Shown: positions 10,000-22,986, counted from the stretch's first letter. The stretch is DNA of 64,000 nucleotides from Telopea speciosissima (GCF_018873765.1 NC_057925.1:15077568-15141567); one strand, 5' to 3'. Made by a program: numbers and translations. The notes: generated by a model from the sequence alone, not told the origin.

Positions 10000-12900
10000 A
10001 TGTCATCAAGTGTGGGACAGCAATTTGGATGGTCGTCCTTCCTTCAGGGGGCATTGGACAGGTTTTACTCTCCTGAGTTGTTGGACTTCATTCGCCGACG
10101 GAAGATCGACTTGAAGCAAGTGGAGTCTCTGAAGCGGACTTCAGCCAAGATTCAGACCTTATCTGATGAAGCTGAAGTGAAGCAGTTCACCCGCGATGCT
10201 GTGAGACTGTGGCTCGGTGACCTCAAACAACTCCTCTATCATGCCGAGGACATACTAGATGAGTACGCCACTGAAATTCTTCGCCTGCAATTGGAATCTG
10301 AATCTTCTCAGACCCAACAGCTACAGGTACGCACCTCTATAATATCGCCGAAGAACTGCAGGGAATTAAAAGGTTTGGATCTAAAGTGAAGGATGTCAAC
10401 GAGAGGCTAAAAAGTGAAGTACAAGACGGTGTTGCTCTAGGATTAATGGTCTCGAGCTTTGGATCTGGGTCTTCAAAGCCCAAGGTATTCAGTGAAAGGC
10501 TACCCACGAGTTCCTTGGTGAATAGTTCTAATGTTTTTGGCAGGGAAGAAGATAAGTGGGAGATTGTTAAGTGGTTGCTACACGACAAAACTCCAAGACG
10601 CCCCAGCTGTGACAAGGATGATAATTTCTTGGTGCTACCCATAGTCGGCATGGGTGGAGCTGGGAAGACCACCCATGCTCAACTTATTTACAACCATGAA
10701 ACTATTGAGAAGCATTTTGATCTGAAAGCTTGGGTTTGCGTTTCCGAAGACTTTGATGTGGTGAGGTTAACCAAAGAAATTCTCGAGTCAGCCACTAATG
10801 GGTCATCAGCCCTTTCTTCAAATTCACCGGACGTACTACAGGTGAAACTTCAACAAACATTGAGCAACAAAAGATTCTTATTGGTTTTGGACGACATGTG
10901 GAACGAGGATAACGAGAGATGGGAGGCTTTAAGGACTCCTTTTGCATCTGGTAAATCAGGAAGCAAGATGTTGGTTACAACACGGAACAAAGGTGTTTCA
11001 TCAATCGTTCGCACTCCCGTAGAGAAGGATCATGATTTGAAAGGTCTGTCAGACGATGTTTGTTTTGCAATTGTTAGAAAGCACGCTTTCGTGGATGGGA
11101 ATTCATGTGTGCAAATCGAAAGCTGGAATTATTTGGACAAGAAATTGTAAAGAAATGTAAGGGTTTACCTTTGGTTGTGAAGACACTTGCAGGCCTCTTA
11201 CGAGATAAAAGGCAAAACAGTGAGTGGAACGCTATTTTGGAGAATGAAATTTGGGATTTAAAAGAAGGTAAGATTCTTCCATCGCTCATGTTGAGCTACC
11301 ATCATCTTCCGCCACTTCTCTAGAGATGCTTTGGATACTGTGCTTTGTTTCCTAAAGGTTACGTCTTTCACAAGATTTATTTAGTCACGTTGTGGATTGT
11401 GGAAGGTATTGTTCAACCAGAACCAAAAGGAAAGAAACGGGTAGAAGACATAGTGGGTGCATATTTCGATGAGTGCATATTTCGATGAACTATTTATGAG
11501 GTCCTTTTTTTAGGTATCTAACCGTCGTCCTCCTGATAAGTTGTCATCCCATATTTTTTCGTCAAAGCTATTTTATGGCGATGTCAAGAGGCTCCGTGAT
11601 TTATCAGAAGAATTATACATGAATCCATTTTTTGAGTCATCCAATATCATAGGATTAGGATTTGTGATGCATGACTTGATCCGTGACTTGGCAGAATTTG
11701 TTTCGAGTGGAATATATTTGAGGAGAGAAAACTATGATAAGCCATCCAAAGTTGTGACAACAACAACCCGTCACTTGTCCTTCCTTGGAAAGAAGAGATT
11801 TGATGTTGAGGGGACAGACTATGAGGCCGTGAATAAAAACTTATGCACCTTTTTAGTATTCAATTCTCCTTCTAACCAGCATTTTTTTCACGCCATGCAA
11901 TTCCTACGAGTGCTACGTTTCAGAAGTTTTCATGATTGTCATAACTTGCCTAATTCAATTGGCAAGTTGAAACATCTAAGGTTTCTTGATCTCTCATATA
12001 ATGCTATTACGAGGTTACCTAACTCAATTACAAGTCTTCACAATCTACAGACATTGGTCCTAATTGGGTGTTATCATCTTAGAGAGTTGCCTGAAGGTAT
12101 GGGTAACCTCGTAAACCTTCGACATCTTTTAATCTCTGTAAGGGTTCGTGATGGTTCCTATAAAATGCCATTAGGAATGGGAAACCTAACTAGTCTTCAG
12201 ACATTGAGCACATTCATTGTGGGGTCAAAAAAATATTAGTGAGTTGAGGGAATTGTCGCAACAAATCCGTGGGACTCTGGAACATTTCAAATTTGGAAAT
12301 CATTGGCAATAATGGGACAGAAACCATGGTGGCCACATTAAAGGACAATCCACACCTTCTTGGCCTTCGGTTGCATTGGAGTGCTTATAAAAGAGAAGAT
12401 AGTTTTCTTGATTTGGAGAGATGAAAAGGTAGAGGTGGATGTGCTTGACACACTACAGCCTGACACCAATCTTAAAGCTCTATGGATTCGAAACTATGGT
12501 GGTACGAGATTCCCAAGCTGGATGGGGAATCCTTCCTTTTCTAATTTAGAGATGGTGGGTCTCTTTTATTGTCGGAAATGCAAGTTTCTACCTCATCTTA
12601 GCCAACTGCCCTCTCTCAAACACCTACACATCTTCAGCTGCAGTTCTATAAAAAAAGTGGGAAGTGAGTTATATGAGGATCTCTCATCATCATCAGCCAA
12701 TAAGCAATTTCGATCATTGGAGACATTACATATTGAAATCATGGATGAGTGGGACGAGTGGCTCGAAGTGGTTGAAGAAGAAGGCGAAGGACAATTCCCT
12801 TGCCTCCGTAGGTTGGTTATAAATAATTGCCCAAAGCTAAGGATGTTCTCTCACCGCCTTCCTGTCTTGGTGGAACTGGAAATTGAAAATTGTGGAGACC

Positions 12901-14513
12901 TAAGTGAACTACCTCGGCTTCTTCCTTCATTACGACAACTCCAAATTAATGGATGTCCAAAATTGGTGGTACTTCCTAGTCTTCCATCCATTGAAAGGTT
13001 GTATTTGAAGGGATGTCACCAGATAACAACATTGTCCGAATTTGACCATCCATCATCATAGTCCTCAACACCACCATGTGTAGATAACTCATTTCCTTCG
13101 TTGGAGTCAATCAGGATAGAAGATTGCAAAAATTTTTGTGTCCTTCCCATGCTTCCATCGGTCAAGGACTTGGAATTGACGAGATGTAAGGGGATGGTAC
13201 TCAACAACAAAATGGGGACTCGTCATCTCTCATCACTTTCCTCCTTGACTATTGATGGTGTGTTAGATCTCAAATCGTTGCCCAATGGATTTATGCAACA
13301 CCTGACAACAGTTCAAAAATTAAATATCTGTCGTTGTAGAGAGCTTACGGTTCTTCTAGAGAACGAAATTGGGGTTGATCTCCTTCCTTCAGGCCTTCAA
13401 CGTTTGAGCATCTCGAGTTGTGACAACTTAAGGAAGCTACCAAAGAGCACATCTAATCTCCCATGTCTTAAAGAACTAATTATTGATGGGGCTAGAGGAC
13501 TCACATCCTTGCCTGAAGGGCTGCTGCACAATCTAATTTCTCTTAAAAAATTTGTAATCAAAGGTTGCGCTGCTCTCGTATCCTGCCCAGAAATAGGATT
13601 ATCCACTACGCTTCGACAATTAGAGATTGGAGATTGCGAGAATCTGGATTCACTACCCAAGGAACTACACACTCTGACGTCTCTCCAAGAACTTAATATC
13701 ACAAGTTGCCCTGCTATTGTGTCCTTCCCAGAAACAAGGTTGCCCATTGCGCTTCAAAAATTGCAGATCAAAGATTGCCAGAAGCTGGAGTCACTACCCA
13801 AGGAACTACACACTCTGACGTCTCTCCAAAAACTTGAAATCACAAGTTGCCCTGCTATTGTGTCCTTCCCAGAAACAAGGTTGTCCATTGCGCTTCGAAA
13901 ATTGAAGACCCGAGATTGCAAGAATCTAGAGTCCTTGCCAATAGGTCTACTGCATAACCTCACATCCCTCCAATCATTATCCCTCTATGGATATCCGATC
14001 CTAAACTCCCTACCCGATGGACTGGACAAACTCATGTCCCTTCAAAGCTTACAAATCAGAGAGTGTCCTGCCCTTGAATCCTTACCAGACATGGGGTTAC
14101 CCACCGCGCTTCTGGAGCTATCCATTCGAAGATGTGGGAAACTGAATTTTTCACCCAAGGAGCTGCACAAACTCACAAATCTTAAAAAATTGGAGATTGT
14201 AGAATGCTCTTCTCTCATGGACTTCAATAATCAAGAATCCCTCCTCTTCGAGATTCGTAATCTCACCACTCTTCAGAGTCTCACCATTGGTGGATGTCCT
14301 ACTCTTGTGTCCATCCCAAAGGGCATACTTCCCTCCAATCTTTGAAGTTTTTGCATCAGGGACTGCCCAATTCTCGAATCCCTACATGATGGACTCTCTG
14401 ACATAACCTGTCTTGGAGAGCTGAAGTTCTATAATTGTTCAATACTAAAGCAACGGTACCGTGAAAAGGAAGGGGAAGAATGGTCCAAGATTTCCAAAAT
14501 CTATTACAGTTAG
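10000..14513 (+). pseudogene. CC-NBS-LRR disease resistance gene (RPP13-like/R1-like type), decayed
   Basis: Relic of an intracellular immune receptor. Order: coiled-coil Rx-type N domain (about 10000-10330, with LWLGDLKQLLYHAEDILDEY); NB-ARC with P-loop GMGGAGKTTHAQ, RNBS-A DLKAWVCVSEDFD, kinase-2 RFLLVLDDMWNED, RNBS-B GSKMLVTTRN and GLPL in [16 protein letters not shown] region VMHDLIRDLAEF (about 11670); then LRRs to the final stop at 14511-14513. Breaks seen: a frameshift near 10325; a frameshift near 11105; a stop at about 11321 where family members read HLKRCF; a 16-bp tandem duplication (GTGCATATTTCGATGA, about 11458-11489) that shifts frame; a shift at the A-run near 12228; and in-frame stops at about 13059 and 14343. 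It cannot make a full receptor. The P-loop has His where Leu is usual (GKTTHAQ). The gene appears single-exon, as is common in this class. Confidence 0.93.
13480..13960 (+). repeat. Recently duplicated LRR units inside the NBS-LRR relic
   Basis: Near-identical stretches of about 138 bp repeat at about 13666-13740 and 13804-13878 (ACACACTCTGACGTCTCTCC and TGCCCTGCTATTGTGTCCTT occur in both). They encode successive leucine-rich repeats of the form LPKELHTLTSLQ-LEITSCPAIVSFPE. This shows late unit duplication within the LRR array before or during decay. Confidence 0.8.
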
Positions 14514-15831
14514 CTTCCCAATAGTTTCTATCAATCTTAAAGCTTCAATTGGTCACGGAAGAATTAAGGAAGTTCTGTACAGAAGGAATCAATTCTACAA
14601 ATCAGCAGGTTATATCATGTCCGGCTACACTTCCATGTCCACAGGTGGGTAGGGTTGAACTGTTCAATATTTTTTTCTTTCATACACGCCTACACTATTT
14701 AGTTAATTTAGTTTTCAATTCTTTACAGAATTATTAATAGAAAAAGTAAAGCTGGAGATAGATGACGCTTGAGCGTGTAAGTCCAACGATGGTGAAAAGA
14801 GCGAGAGCGACCCGCACAGCAGGGTTTTTAATTTTCAATTCTTGAAGTTAGTGATCCTTGGTCGATGCATATGGTGTAAGGTCTGTTCCCTCTGTGTTCT
14901 TCGATTTTACTTTTTGAACTAATGTGGACTCTTAACAAAAAATTGTTGTTTGCTATGTAATCTGCAGGTAAGGAAGAGCCTTTAGAACTTGAGGGGAATG
15001 CTTTTGAAAGTGGTACACGCGGAAAAGGAGGGTCATGAATGAACAGGATTGTGTGTTGGAGCTTCCCTTCCAAAGGGAAGCTCTGCTCTTTTAGCTCAGA
15101 TGGCAGGGGCTTTGAATAGCAGCACAAGACTTCACTGATCGAATCAAGATTGAAGTCGAACTTCTCTTCCTCCAAGCTCTCTATAGATTCGATAAGGGAA
15201 TGAAAGCTTTCTCTCATCTCTCCTATATTCAATCTCGTTAATCTTTTGCACGCGGTAATTGTGGCCTCTCGGGAGAATCAATGAGTGCATCTTTGATGCA
15301 CTGCTAGTACTAGTACATCTGAGAATTCTTAGTTGGTTAGTTGTAAATAGCCCCAGGGCTATGGAACAAAGGATTATCCCGGATCTACACCGAGGTATTG
15401 ACAGTGATTCTCAAATATCACAGAACAAAATGTGAATTTTCTACTGAGGTTTGGCGTCGTAATTGGGTAAATCTATTGCTTTGTAGGTTACTGGAGCCAC
15501 TGTCCAAATGCTGAAGAAGTCTAGCAGAGCTTTTGGACACTGCTGGGGAATTCAACCTCGAAGATATAGTTTAATCCAAATCAAAATGTGAGTTCTATTT
15601 TTATGTGATAGAAAACTTTACAGAATCCAGATAAATCAAACTAAGCAGACAAGAGTTTAAAGCTGCACAATTGAGTGCTACTGTTATTACAGAAATATAA
15701 ATGTATTGTTACCTTTGAGTTTGTATCTGTCTTATCTTTTTTATAAAAAAAAATGCATACTATGCATCAGGACTAAGATCTAATTATCTGATGAAAAACC
15801 ACCAAGTTGGTCCAGAGATACTCTCAACATA
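14514..15831. other. Intergenic with a small perfect hairpin; no supported gene
   Basis: A minus-strand open frame at 14828-15232 (134 codons) has no recognisable motif and may be chance. Within it, GAGCTTCCCTT/AAGGGAAGCTC (about 15059-15083) forms a perfect hairpin. The stretch 14873-14972 is a diverged copy of 17405-17500 (shared CTCTGTGTTCTTCGATT-like and TAATCTGC-GGTA phrases), so this flank and the transporter-fragment flank derive from one repeat or gene family. A possible exon-like piece lies near 15488-15600 but is not identifiable. Confidence 0.35.
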
Positions 15832-15997
15832 GATTTAAATGTTGGTATCGTATTGGCGACCGCCGATACCACCAATATTTTTTTTATTATAAAAATAGCT
15901 TTTTGATCTTGAATTGGTCTGCCAGTGGATCTGTACTGGTATAGGTATCAGTCAATCGGCAATGACCAATACAGTACCTGATACCATGTTTTAAATC
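15832..15997. repeat. CGAT-rich foldback repeat (family B), copy 1
   Basis: The left end GATTTAAATGTTGGTATCG and the right end read in reverse complement GATTTAAAACATGGTATCAG form an inverted repeat around an AT-rich core, with GCCGATACCA and CAATCGGC symmetric inside. Related CGATACC-rich sequences lie at 22562-22986 and 25772-25880. There is no coding capacity; it is probably a MITE or foldback element. Confidence 0.55.
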
Positions 15998-16638
15998 ACT
16001 GACTCTCAAACCTTAGAATCTTCGGTCGGGCAAAGCTTTATTAAACAGAGAGAAACCAATACTTCAAACAAAGTCTCAGAATCTCTCTCTTTGTTCTCAT
16101 AACTTAATGCTCTTCTGGTTCAGCCCCTTCTAAATGCCCTTTGTGGTTTCTTTTGCTTATTAATTCCAGAAAAGCTCACTCTTTAGAAAATGGGAAACCA
16201 TAGTTTCATAGTTTAGACTTTCTTTTTCAACCTATATTCATCATAAAAGAAGAAAGTTTGGAGAGAAATGCTCTTGTTTTGTTGAGTGTTGCTATTGAAT
16301 TGGGTTCATCTTAGGTTTTAGTGACTCCTTGCTCAAAGCCTCAAACTGCACTCAGTAGACCTAGTTGTATACTCTTCTTTGGTGAACTGTTACAATTAAG
16401 TGGGTTCATTTCAGGTTTTAGTGACCATTTGCTCAAAGCCTCAACCTGCTGTGTTTTTTTCCTCTCTGTAAATGACTTATGCCTGACCTATTGACCTTGT
16501 TCTTGTCCACCCTAATTGTTGTTGTAGATTGATTTAATCAAGGGTGGCCTGCTGCAATTAGATTATGGACTTATTGGGTTATATATAACTTCGGCCTTTA
16601 CCATGTAATAATGTAACCACATGAAATAAACTATTACA

Positions 16639-16810
16639 GGACAAGGCAAAAATGAAGGTGGAGCAGATCAAGTCAGCAGTAAACATTCCATTCCAGTTGT
16701 TTTCAGGGAGTGAAAAGTTGCTGAAACCACTTGCCCAAGAATGCAAGAAGCTCTTGGGAACTCATCCTGCTGAACCTGTTGCCAGTTGCCACACCAGTTT
16801 AGATCATTAA
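16639..16810 (+). pseudogene. Exon-like fragment of an unidentified gene
   Basis: After an acceptor-like CTATTACAG, an open stretch encodes DKAKMKVEQIKSAVNIPFQL followed by SGSEKLLKPLAQECKKLL, ending in a stop near 16810. Composition and flow look like real coding sequence (lysine/leucine heptad-like), but the family is not recognised. It lies on the same strand as the gene fragments at 17.5-19.9 kb and may belong to the same debris cluster. Confidence 0.3.
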
Positions 16811-17469
16811 TTTAGAAGATATTAATGTGATTTAGACCACTACGAATCAGCAGATGATGTACAAAGGGTTCACTTTGGAATCAGATACACGGGATGAACC
16901 CATATGGCTATATCTCTGTCTGATTTATCATTCAGCATCCAGTCTATAAATCCTACCAAGAACAATGGCCGTGTTTGCAGTTGAAGCCATCTGATTATGT
17001 GGCGGCAAGGAAACAGGCAAAATTGGGGAGGATAAGGAGGCAGGGGGAGAAAGGGAGAGTAATGAATGCCTGAGAGGACTGGTTGGCTCAAAGGGAAGAT
17101 GCAAAAGTTTAGTTGTCAATGGGGACCCAACAGATGAAGGAGCTAAAGATTTTCAGCAACCTCGACAACACAAAGCTTTCCCAGTCACGGGGAATCGAAG
17201 TGCACTTTCCGTTGAGCTTGGTGGTGATGTGTTCTCTCTTTTTGTTCTTTCTCTTGATTGAACTTTGAAAAATAAAAACATTTGAGCTTCGTAGTTATTA
17301 AATTCTTGAAGAAAATTTCACAAGACTAACAAAATCTATAGCACTATTTCAGGGCTCCTCAACCATTATTTCACTTATTTAAGTTGGTCCTCGATCGGAT
17401 TATGATGTGAGGCATGTTTCCTCTCTGTTCTTCGATTATAGTCTTTGAATTGATTTGAACCCTAACCAA

Positions 17470-18364
17470 CCATTGTTGTTAGCCTGTAATCTGCGGGTAT
17501 GTTTATGGTGTGATGACTCATGACATTTCTTCCCTTGACAATGTCTGTGGTAGCTTTTCTTGTTGATGAACAACCTAATTTGGGTGCTGCAAAAGGATAT
17601 GTTCTTTCTCTGGTTGGCCCAACTTTTCTTGAAAGCTCAAAACAGAATATGATTCAGTTGTGGGATGCTGTGAGGCAGCCCAATGTCGACCTTATTCATT
17701 TTCCTATGGCAAGCAACACCACAATCAGATTCCGTGATGTTTTCCTTTACATGAGTTCCAGTGCAATCAACTAAATTTTATCCTTAATTTGTAGGATGAT
17801 GAACTTCACGTGACCAAGTGGTCACGGGTTCGAGTCTCTGGAAACAGCCTCTCTGCGAAGCGGGGGTAAGGCTGTGTAAATTATGACCCTCCCCAGACCC
17901 CGCAGTGGCGGGAGCCTCATGCATTGGGTACGCCCTATGATGTACTTCACAAATGCTTAAAACCTATTTCAATTATTCCCTAGCTTTTCTTTTTAGTTTC
18001 TAAACTCTGGTTTGGTTCCTTTTGGGGTTCAGGACAAACAAAAGTGGTTTCAATCCTCAATTTCTAGGTCTTTTCGAGCTTGTTACTTCGACTGCATCTC
18101 TGTTAGGTGTTGGGCTGTATTATGGTTTTTTGAAGAATGTTCCTCTGCGGGATTTTCTAGTGATAACAACTATTGGTGCAGTTCCTGGGGTAACACAGGT
18201 TTGTGTGGAGATATATGTTAGATTTTGCTAATATTTAAAAATTCTGAATTCATTCTTTTATTCAATGTCTAATTTGTGTTTCTTCCTTAGATATTCCTTG
18301 TTACCAGACTAAATCGGCAGTTTGGTTTAAAGTGATGAGTGGTTCTTGATTGGAGATTCTCTAG
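17470..18364 (+). pseudogene. Folate-biopterin transporter (BT1/FBT family) fragment
   Basis: Three pieces match plant folate-biopterin transporters, membrane carriers of pterins. The first is at 17520-17700 (VVAFLVDEQPNLGAAKG, then SSKQNMIQLWDAVRQPNV). The second is at about 18022-18198 ([20 protein letters not shown], then [20 protein letters not shown]). The third is from 18290 (IFLVTRLNRQFG, then, one base out of frame, SDEWFLIGDSL). The last two pieces are separated by a GT-AG intron (about 18199-18289), so this is a genomic, not a processed, copy. The stretch between the first and second pieces carries a SINE (17797-17937). The N-terminal half of the transporter and its C-terminal end are missing, so it cannot encode a working carrier. 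Confidence 0.75.
17797..17937 (+). mobile_element. tRNA-derived SINE (Au-SINE-like)
   Basis: It contains a pol III B-box-like GGGTTCGAGTCTC at about 17825, then GGAAACAGCCTCTCTGCGAA, GGGGTAAGGCTGTGTA, GACCCTCCCCAGACCCCGCA, GTGGCGGGAGCCTCATGCA and TTGGGTACGCCC. This order is characteristic of Au-type plant SINEs. It sits inside the transporter fragment. The 5' boundary and any target duplication were not fixed. Confidence 0.82.
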
Positions 18365-18753
18365 GTAATTTTTTTCTTTCTGTCCAACTGTGGGAGTTTT
18401 GTGTATCAAAAGGATTTAACTATCAGTTGTAATTTGGGGTTATGTAATTGACTTATTCACCATCATTTGACATGGAAGGAGGAATTTGCAAAACTCAAAA
18501 GATAAAAAAAAAACTTTAAAATCTTTGATAAATACAATAATTGGCATCATTTTGAACAAGAGTAGCCAAATCTGACGAGAATTGCATACATATTGATTGA
18601 CTTCATTTGGTCATTTGAATTTTTTTCCTCTTTTGGTTAATCCTTTGACTGAATTAACTTCGAAGAAAAGCAAAAAAGCCCAAGTGTTTCACACTTGGAA
18701 TTGTATACTCACTCTTCCTACTATTTTTTAGGTAAATCTTGGTTAAGCATAGC

Positions 18754-18848
18754 AATGTTGTGCCTAATGGAAACTTCAGAAAGCTCTGACAGAATTATGT
18801 CAAGACATGGTTTAACCAGCCTGCTTTCAAGACCAGAAGACATCTTTG
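18754..18848 (+). pseudogene. 60S ribosomal protein L13 (eL13) exon fragment
   Basis: Translation gives NVVPNGNFRKL, a stop at 18787, then QNYVKTWFNQPAFKTRRHL, which matches the highly conserved N-terminal region of eL13 (usual form NYVKTWFNQPARKTRR). It ends at a donor-like GTAAGT at 18849, so it is one exon of the genomic gene. The in-frame stop and the Arg-to-Phe change at ARKT mark it as a dead copy. No further eL13 exons were found nearby. Confidence 0.72.
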
Positions 18849-18984
18849 TAAGTACCTCCATCAGGTTTTCTTTGTTTCTATATTTTGATATTCTTTTACT
18901 GATTACAGTTTTAATCCTTCATTGTGCTTATTGTGGCAACATTGAAAGGCTAGCAGGTCCATTCATTTGCCACCATTTACTAAC

Positions 18985-19911
<927 letters not shown>

Positions 19912-22561
19912 GTACACTAGTTCCTGCAAATTCCATGGCTAATTTGGCACAAGTAAATTTTAAACTTTCCTAAACCCTTCTACAAGAGTGTGAACAGTGT
20001 CAAAGTTTGTTTTGAAGAGTTTTAGCTTCTCTTTTTTGTTTTATGACAACATGATGTGGCTGGCTCAGCAAGACTTGCTAGCCTAGTAGTTTGAGTTAAA
20101 CCTTGGAGTAGACCATCATAGAGGCTTTTGGTCATAGTTTTATGATACTGAGTTTTCTTTTTGGTTTCTCTCATTTCCAAAGTAAACTAGGACAAATATT
20201 AGGATTATGAATACTGTTGTGACTTGTGCTTTACAAATTGCTATTTTATGCCAGAATGTGTTCAGATATTAATAATTTACTTTGTCCTTTTACCCTTTGA
20301 GATTACAGGATAGTGGGGGGAGAAGCGAAAGAGATAGTAACTTGATTCCAATTGGCATAAATAGTACTGATGAAGTCTTCGAAAGTGCTTCTCTACGATT
20401 TTATTTTCTGTTGGTAGTTGTGCATGTGGAACAGCAGAGTATTGGAAGCTAATCAACTTTGTAAAAATTATTCAACTCTATGCTTTTTTTTTCTGTCTCC
20501 TATTTTATAAATATCACTCATTTATAGATAGATATATGGAATATAAATGTATATATTTGTAATTCTTGGTTCTTGGAATTCCTAGACTGGTGATTAGTGT
20601 AAATTTTATAATTTTTGTCAGTGATGGTACAATAGAATTTTTTTAATGGGTTAACCATTAGTCATTGTTTCAAAATGTCTCTAAAAAATATTTTGGGATG
20701 GAAAAAAATACTGTAGCTATAGGTATCTTATCTACTGAGTCTTGGGCCACCCCCAAAAAAAAATGTCATGGTGAAAAGAGGTATTTGGGACAGATATAAA
20801 CCGTAGCTAAACAAATCTAGACCACCTATATAACATGTATGTAAGAAGATCAATTATTCAGTTTGTATGCTCCAGAGATGCATTCCAAAATTGTAGGTTT
20901 CTGCAGGGTGTGCTGAGTGCTCACTGGTAACTGGAGGATAGATGTGTAAAGAGTTATGAGATTTTCTGTTGTACATAGTGTTAACAATCGGGTTATCTGC
21001 AATTTTGGAATTCGAGCAATTCTGTTTTATTTGAGAGGGTAAGATGCCATCATCTTATTTTAAGAAGCTGAACCCTGAGCTGCGGTCTGGTATCCAGAGA
21101 CTGATTGTGGGGCAACAAGTAGAGCTTTAAAGCTCTGCGGAAGTTCTTCTTGGGCAAGGAAAATCGTTGTTTACGAATTCTTGGTTGTCTCTTGTCAGAC
21201 CAATTTCAAGCATTGGTGAGGCGCTTTGGTAAGGGCGGTGGTGTTGGTGGAGAAATAGGCAAGGGAGGGGGACTCGGTGGTGGAATCCGTAAAGGTGGAG
21301 GAGTTGGATGTGGGGCTTCACGGTGGTGATGGTGTTAATGGTGAGTGGTGGTGGTGGTGGTGGTGGTGGTGGTGGTAGTATTGGGTATGTAAAAGAAGAT
21401 GATGATTTCGGGAAGATGAGGGCATTTTGGTCTTTTCAAATTTTAGCAAATAGGTCACGACAATTAGGTCTTTTCAAATTTAAAAAAAAAAGGTAGTTTG
21501 GTCATATTTTAGCATGTAACACCTGGTGTGGACTTAAATGGCTTTAGGGGGTGAAGTAGTAAAGTAGGGGTGATACGTAGACTTGTCAGAACCTTAGGGG
21601 GGATACGAGGAATATTGGGTGCATTTTAGGGGGCAGCGCTTATTTAACCCTAAAAAAAACTCCAAAATTCTTAGATATTTGAAATTTTCTAAAGAATCAT
21701 AGTTTTAGGGATATTTTCACTTCTAGCCAATTCTAGGGTTGTAGTCAACTCCAATTCAATTTCTAAAACATTGCCACAAACCACCGAACTGGATAGAGTA
21801 GAACAAACCAAAAGGGGTCCGAAATATCCGAACCTTCTAGTCCGGTTTTAAGAACCATGACTTGAGCAAAGTACAACCCTTAAGGTCCTGTATGTTTAGA
21901 GGGGAAGGTGGGGTGGGATTGTTGGAAAGATACGACCCACATGTAGATGGGTATTGTTGGGGTTGAAATGTTGAGGTAAAGTTATTTTTTGCATGAGTAA
22001 TAACCAAAATTCCACCAATTTAGTGGGATTTTTTATAACAAAGGGGTGTGATTTTCAAGTACCACATCAGTAGATAACACAATTAATGATGTCCCTGAGC
22101 TTTTATAAGTTCACCATCTCAAATTAATCAAAATAGATTGGACTGAAATTTTGAAATATCACATTAGCATTTTCCCACCTCAATTCTCTCGCCGCATCAA
22201 AGTCTCGGTTTTTATCACCTCAATTTCCTCAATTTCCCCTTCCCATTATCGACACGTAACATCGTAAAATCCAACAGTCAATTTTAAAAACACAATCTTT
22301 CCACCCAAAAGCGAGATCATCTCATCTCATTCTTCTTTCCCGCACTTCTCTCTCCTCTCTCTACTCCTCCATCTCTAAGAGATCAGCGAACCTCTCCCTA
22401 ACTACGAAGTTCTTTGCCGGAGTAGCCGTCGGAGGATCTGCAACCTGCGTCGCCACCACTCCTCCCACTCTCAGAGTGAACCACTTCGGCATCTCGATCA
22501 TTTCCTCCATTCTGTGTTCTGGGTTGGGTTTCGTTTCTTCGGTGGGTGTGGTGGATTTCCT
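19912..22561. other. Intergenic with glycine-coding and (GGT)n sequence; no supported gene
   Basis: The stretch 21200-21330 could encode GKGGGVGGEIGKGGGLGGG, a short glycine-rich run, but it has no open context and ends in a stop. A (GGT)n microsatellite lies at about 21342-21376. The stretch 21490-21660 has G-rich phrases as in small MITEs, without resolved ends. A motif shared with the 3.0-kb region is at 20796-20811. The stretch from 22300 is CT-rich and promoter-like, but no gene body follows. Confidence 0.35.
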
Positions 22562-22986
22562 GCCATGGTTTGAGGTATCGGATTGGATCGGCCGATATTG
22601 GTCGGATGGGATCGGTATCAATAGAGGTCGATCCCAAGATTTGATCGATACAACAAGGTTTGACTGGATCATTGATTGGATCGCCCAACTTAGTTGGATC
22701 GGCTGATCCAATCCGATCCTTGACCGATTCAACTGAAATTTTTTTGTTTTTTCAAAGTTTTTAGTTTTTGTTTAGTTTTTTATATTATCTTGACCGATAC
22801 CGATCAATACCAATCGATTTTGACCGATCCGATCTCGAGATCACAACACCCACCAACTTTGACCGATACATGACCCGATCCATAAAAAAACGATTTTGGG
22901 GGGTTTTTTGACCGATCCAATCCCGATCCAAGAAGGTTTCGGCCATGACAGATCCCAAGTCCGATACCTGGATTTTGAACCTTGCT
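22562..22986. repeat. CGAT-rich foldback repeat (family B), copy 2, about 425 bp
   Basis: The left end CATGGTTTGAGGTATCGGAT is mirrored by the right end, which in reverse complement reads CAAGGTTCAAAATCCAGGTATCGGA. The whole body is saturated with GATCGG/CCGATC and CCGATACC words, giving many overlapping inverted matches. The open frames on both strands here come from this biased composition and are not genes. It is related to the copies at 15832 and 25772. Confidence 0.6.

Noticed and set aside
14828-15232. 134-codon minus-strand ORF as a gene
   Set aside because: No recognised motif, contains a hairpin and overlaps a dispersed repeat; kept only as a possible chance frame.
21308-21496. Glycine-rich protein gene
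   Set aside because: The glycine run is the (GGT)n microsatellite; the upstream glycine-coding stretch is in another context and ends in a stop; no signal peptide or gene structure.
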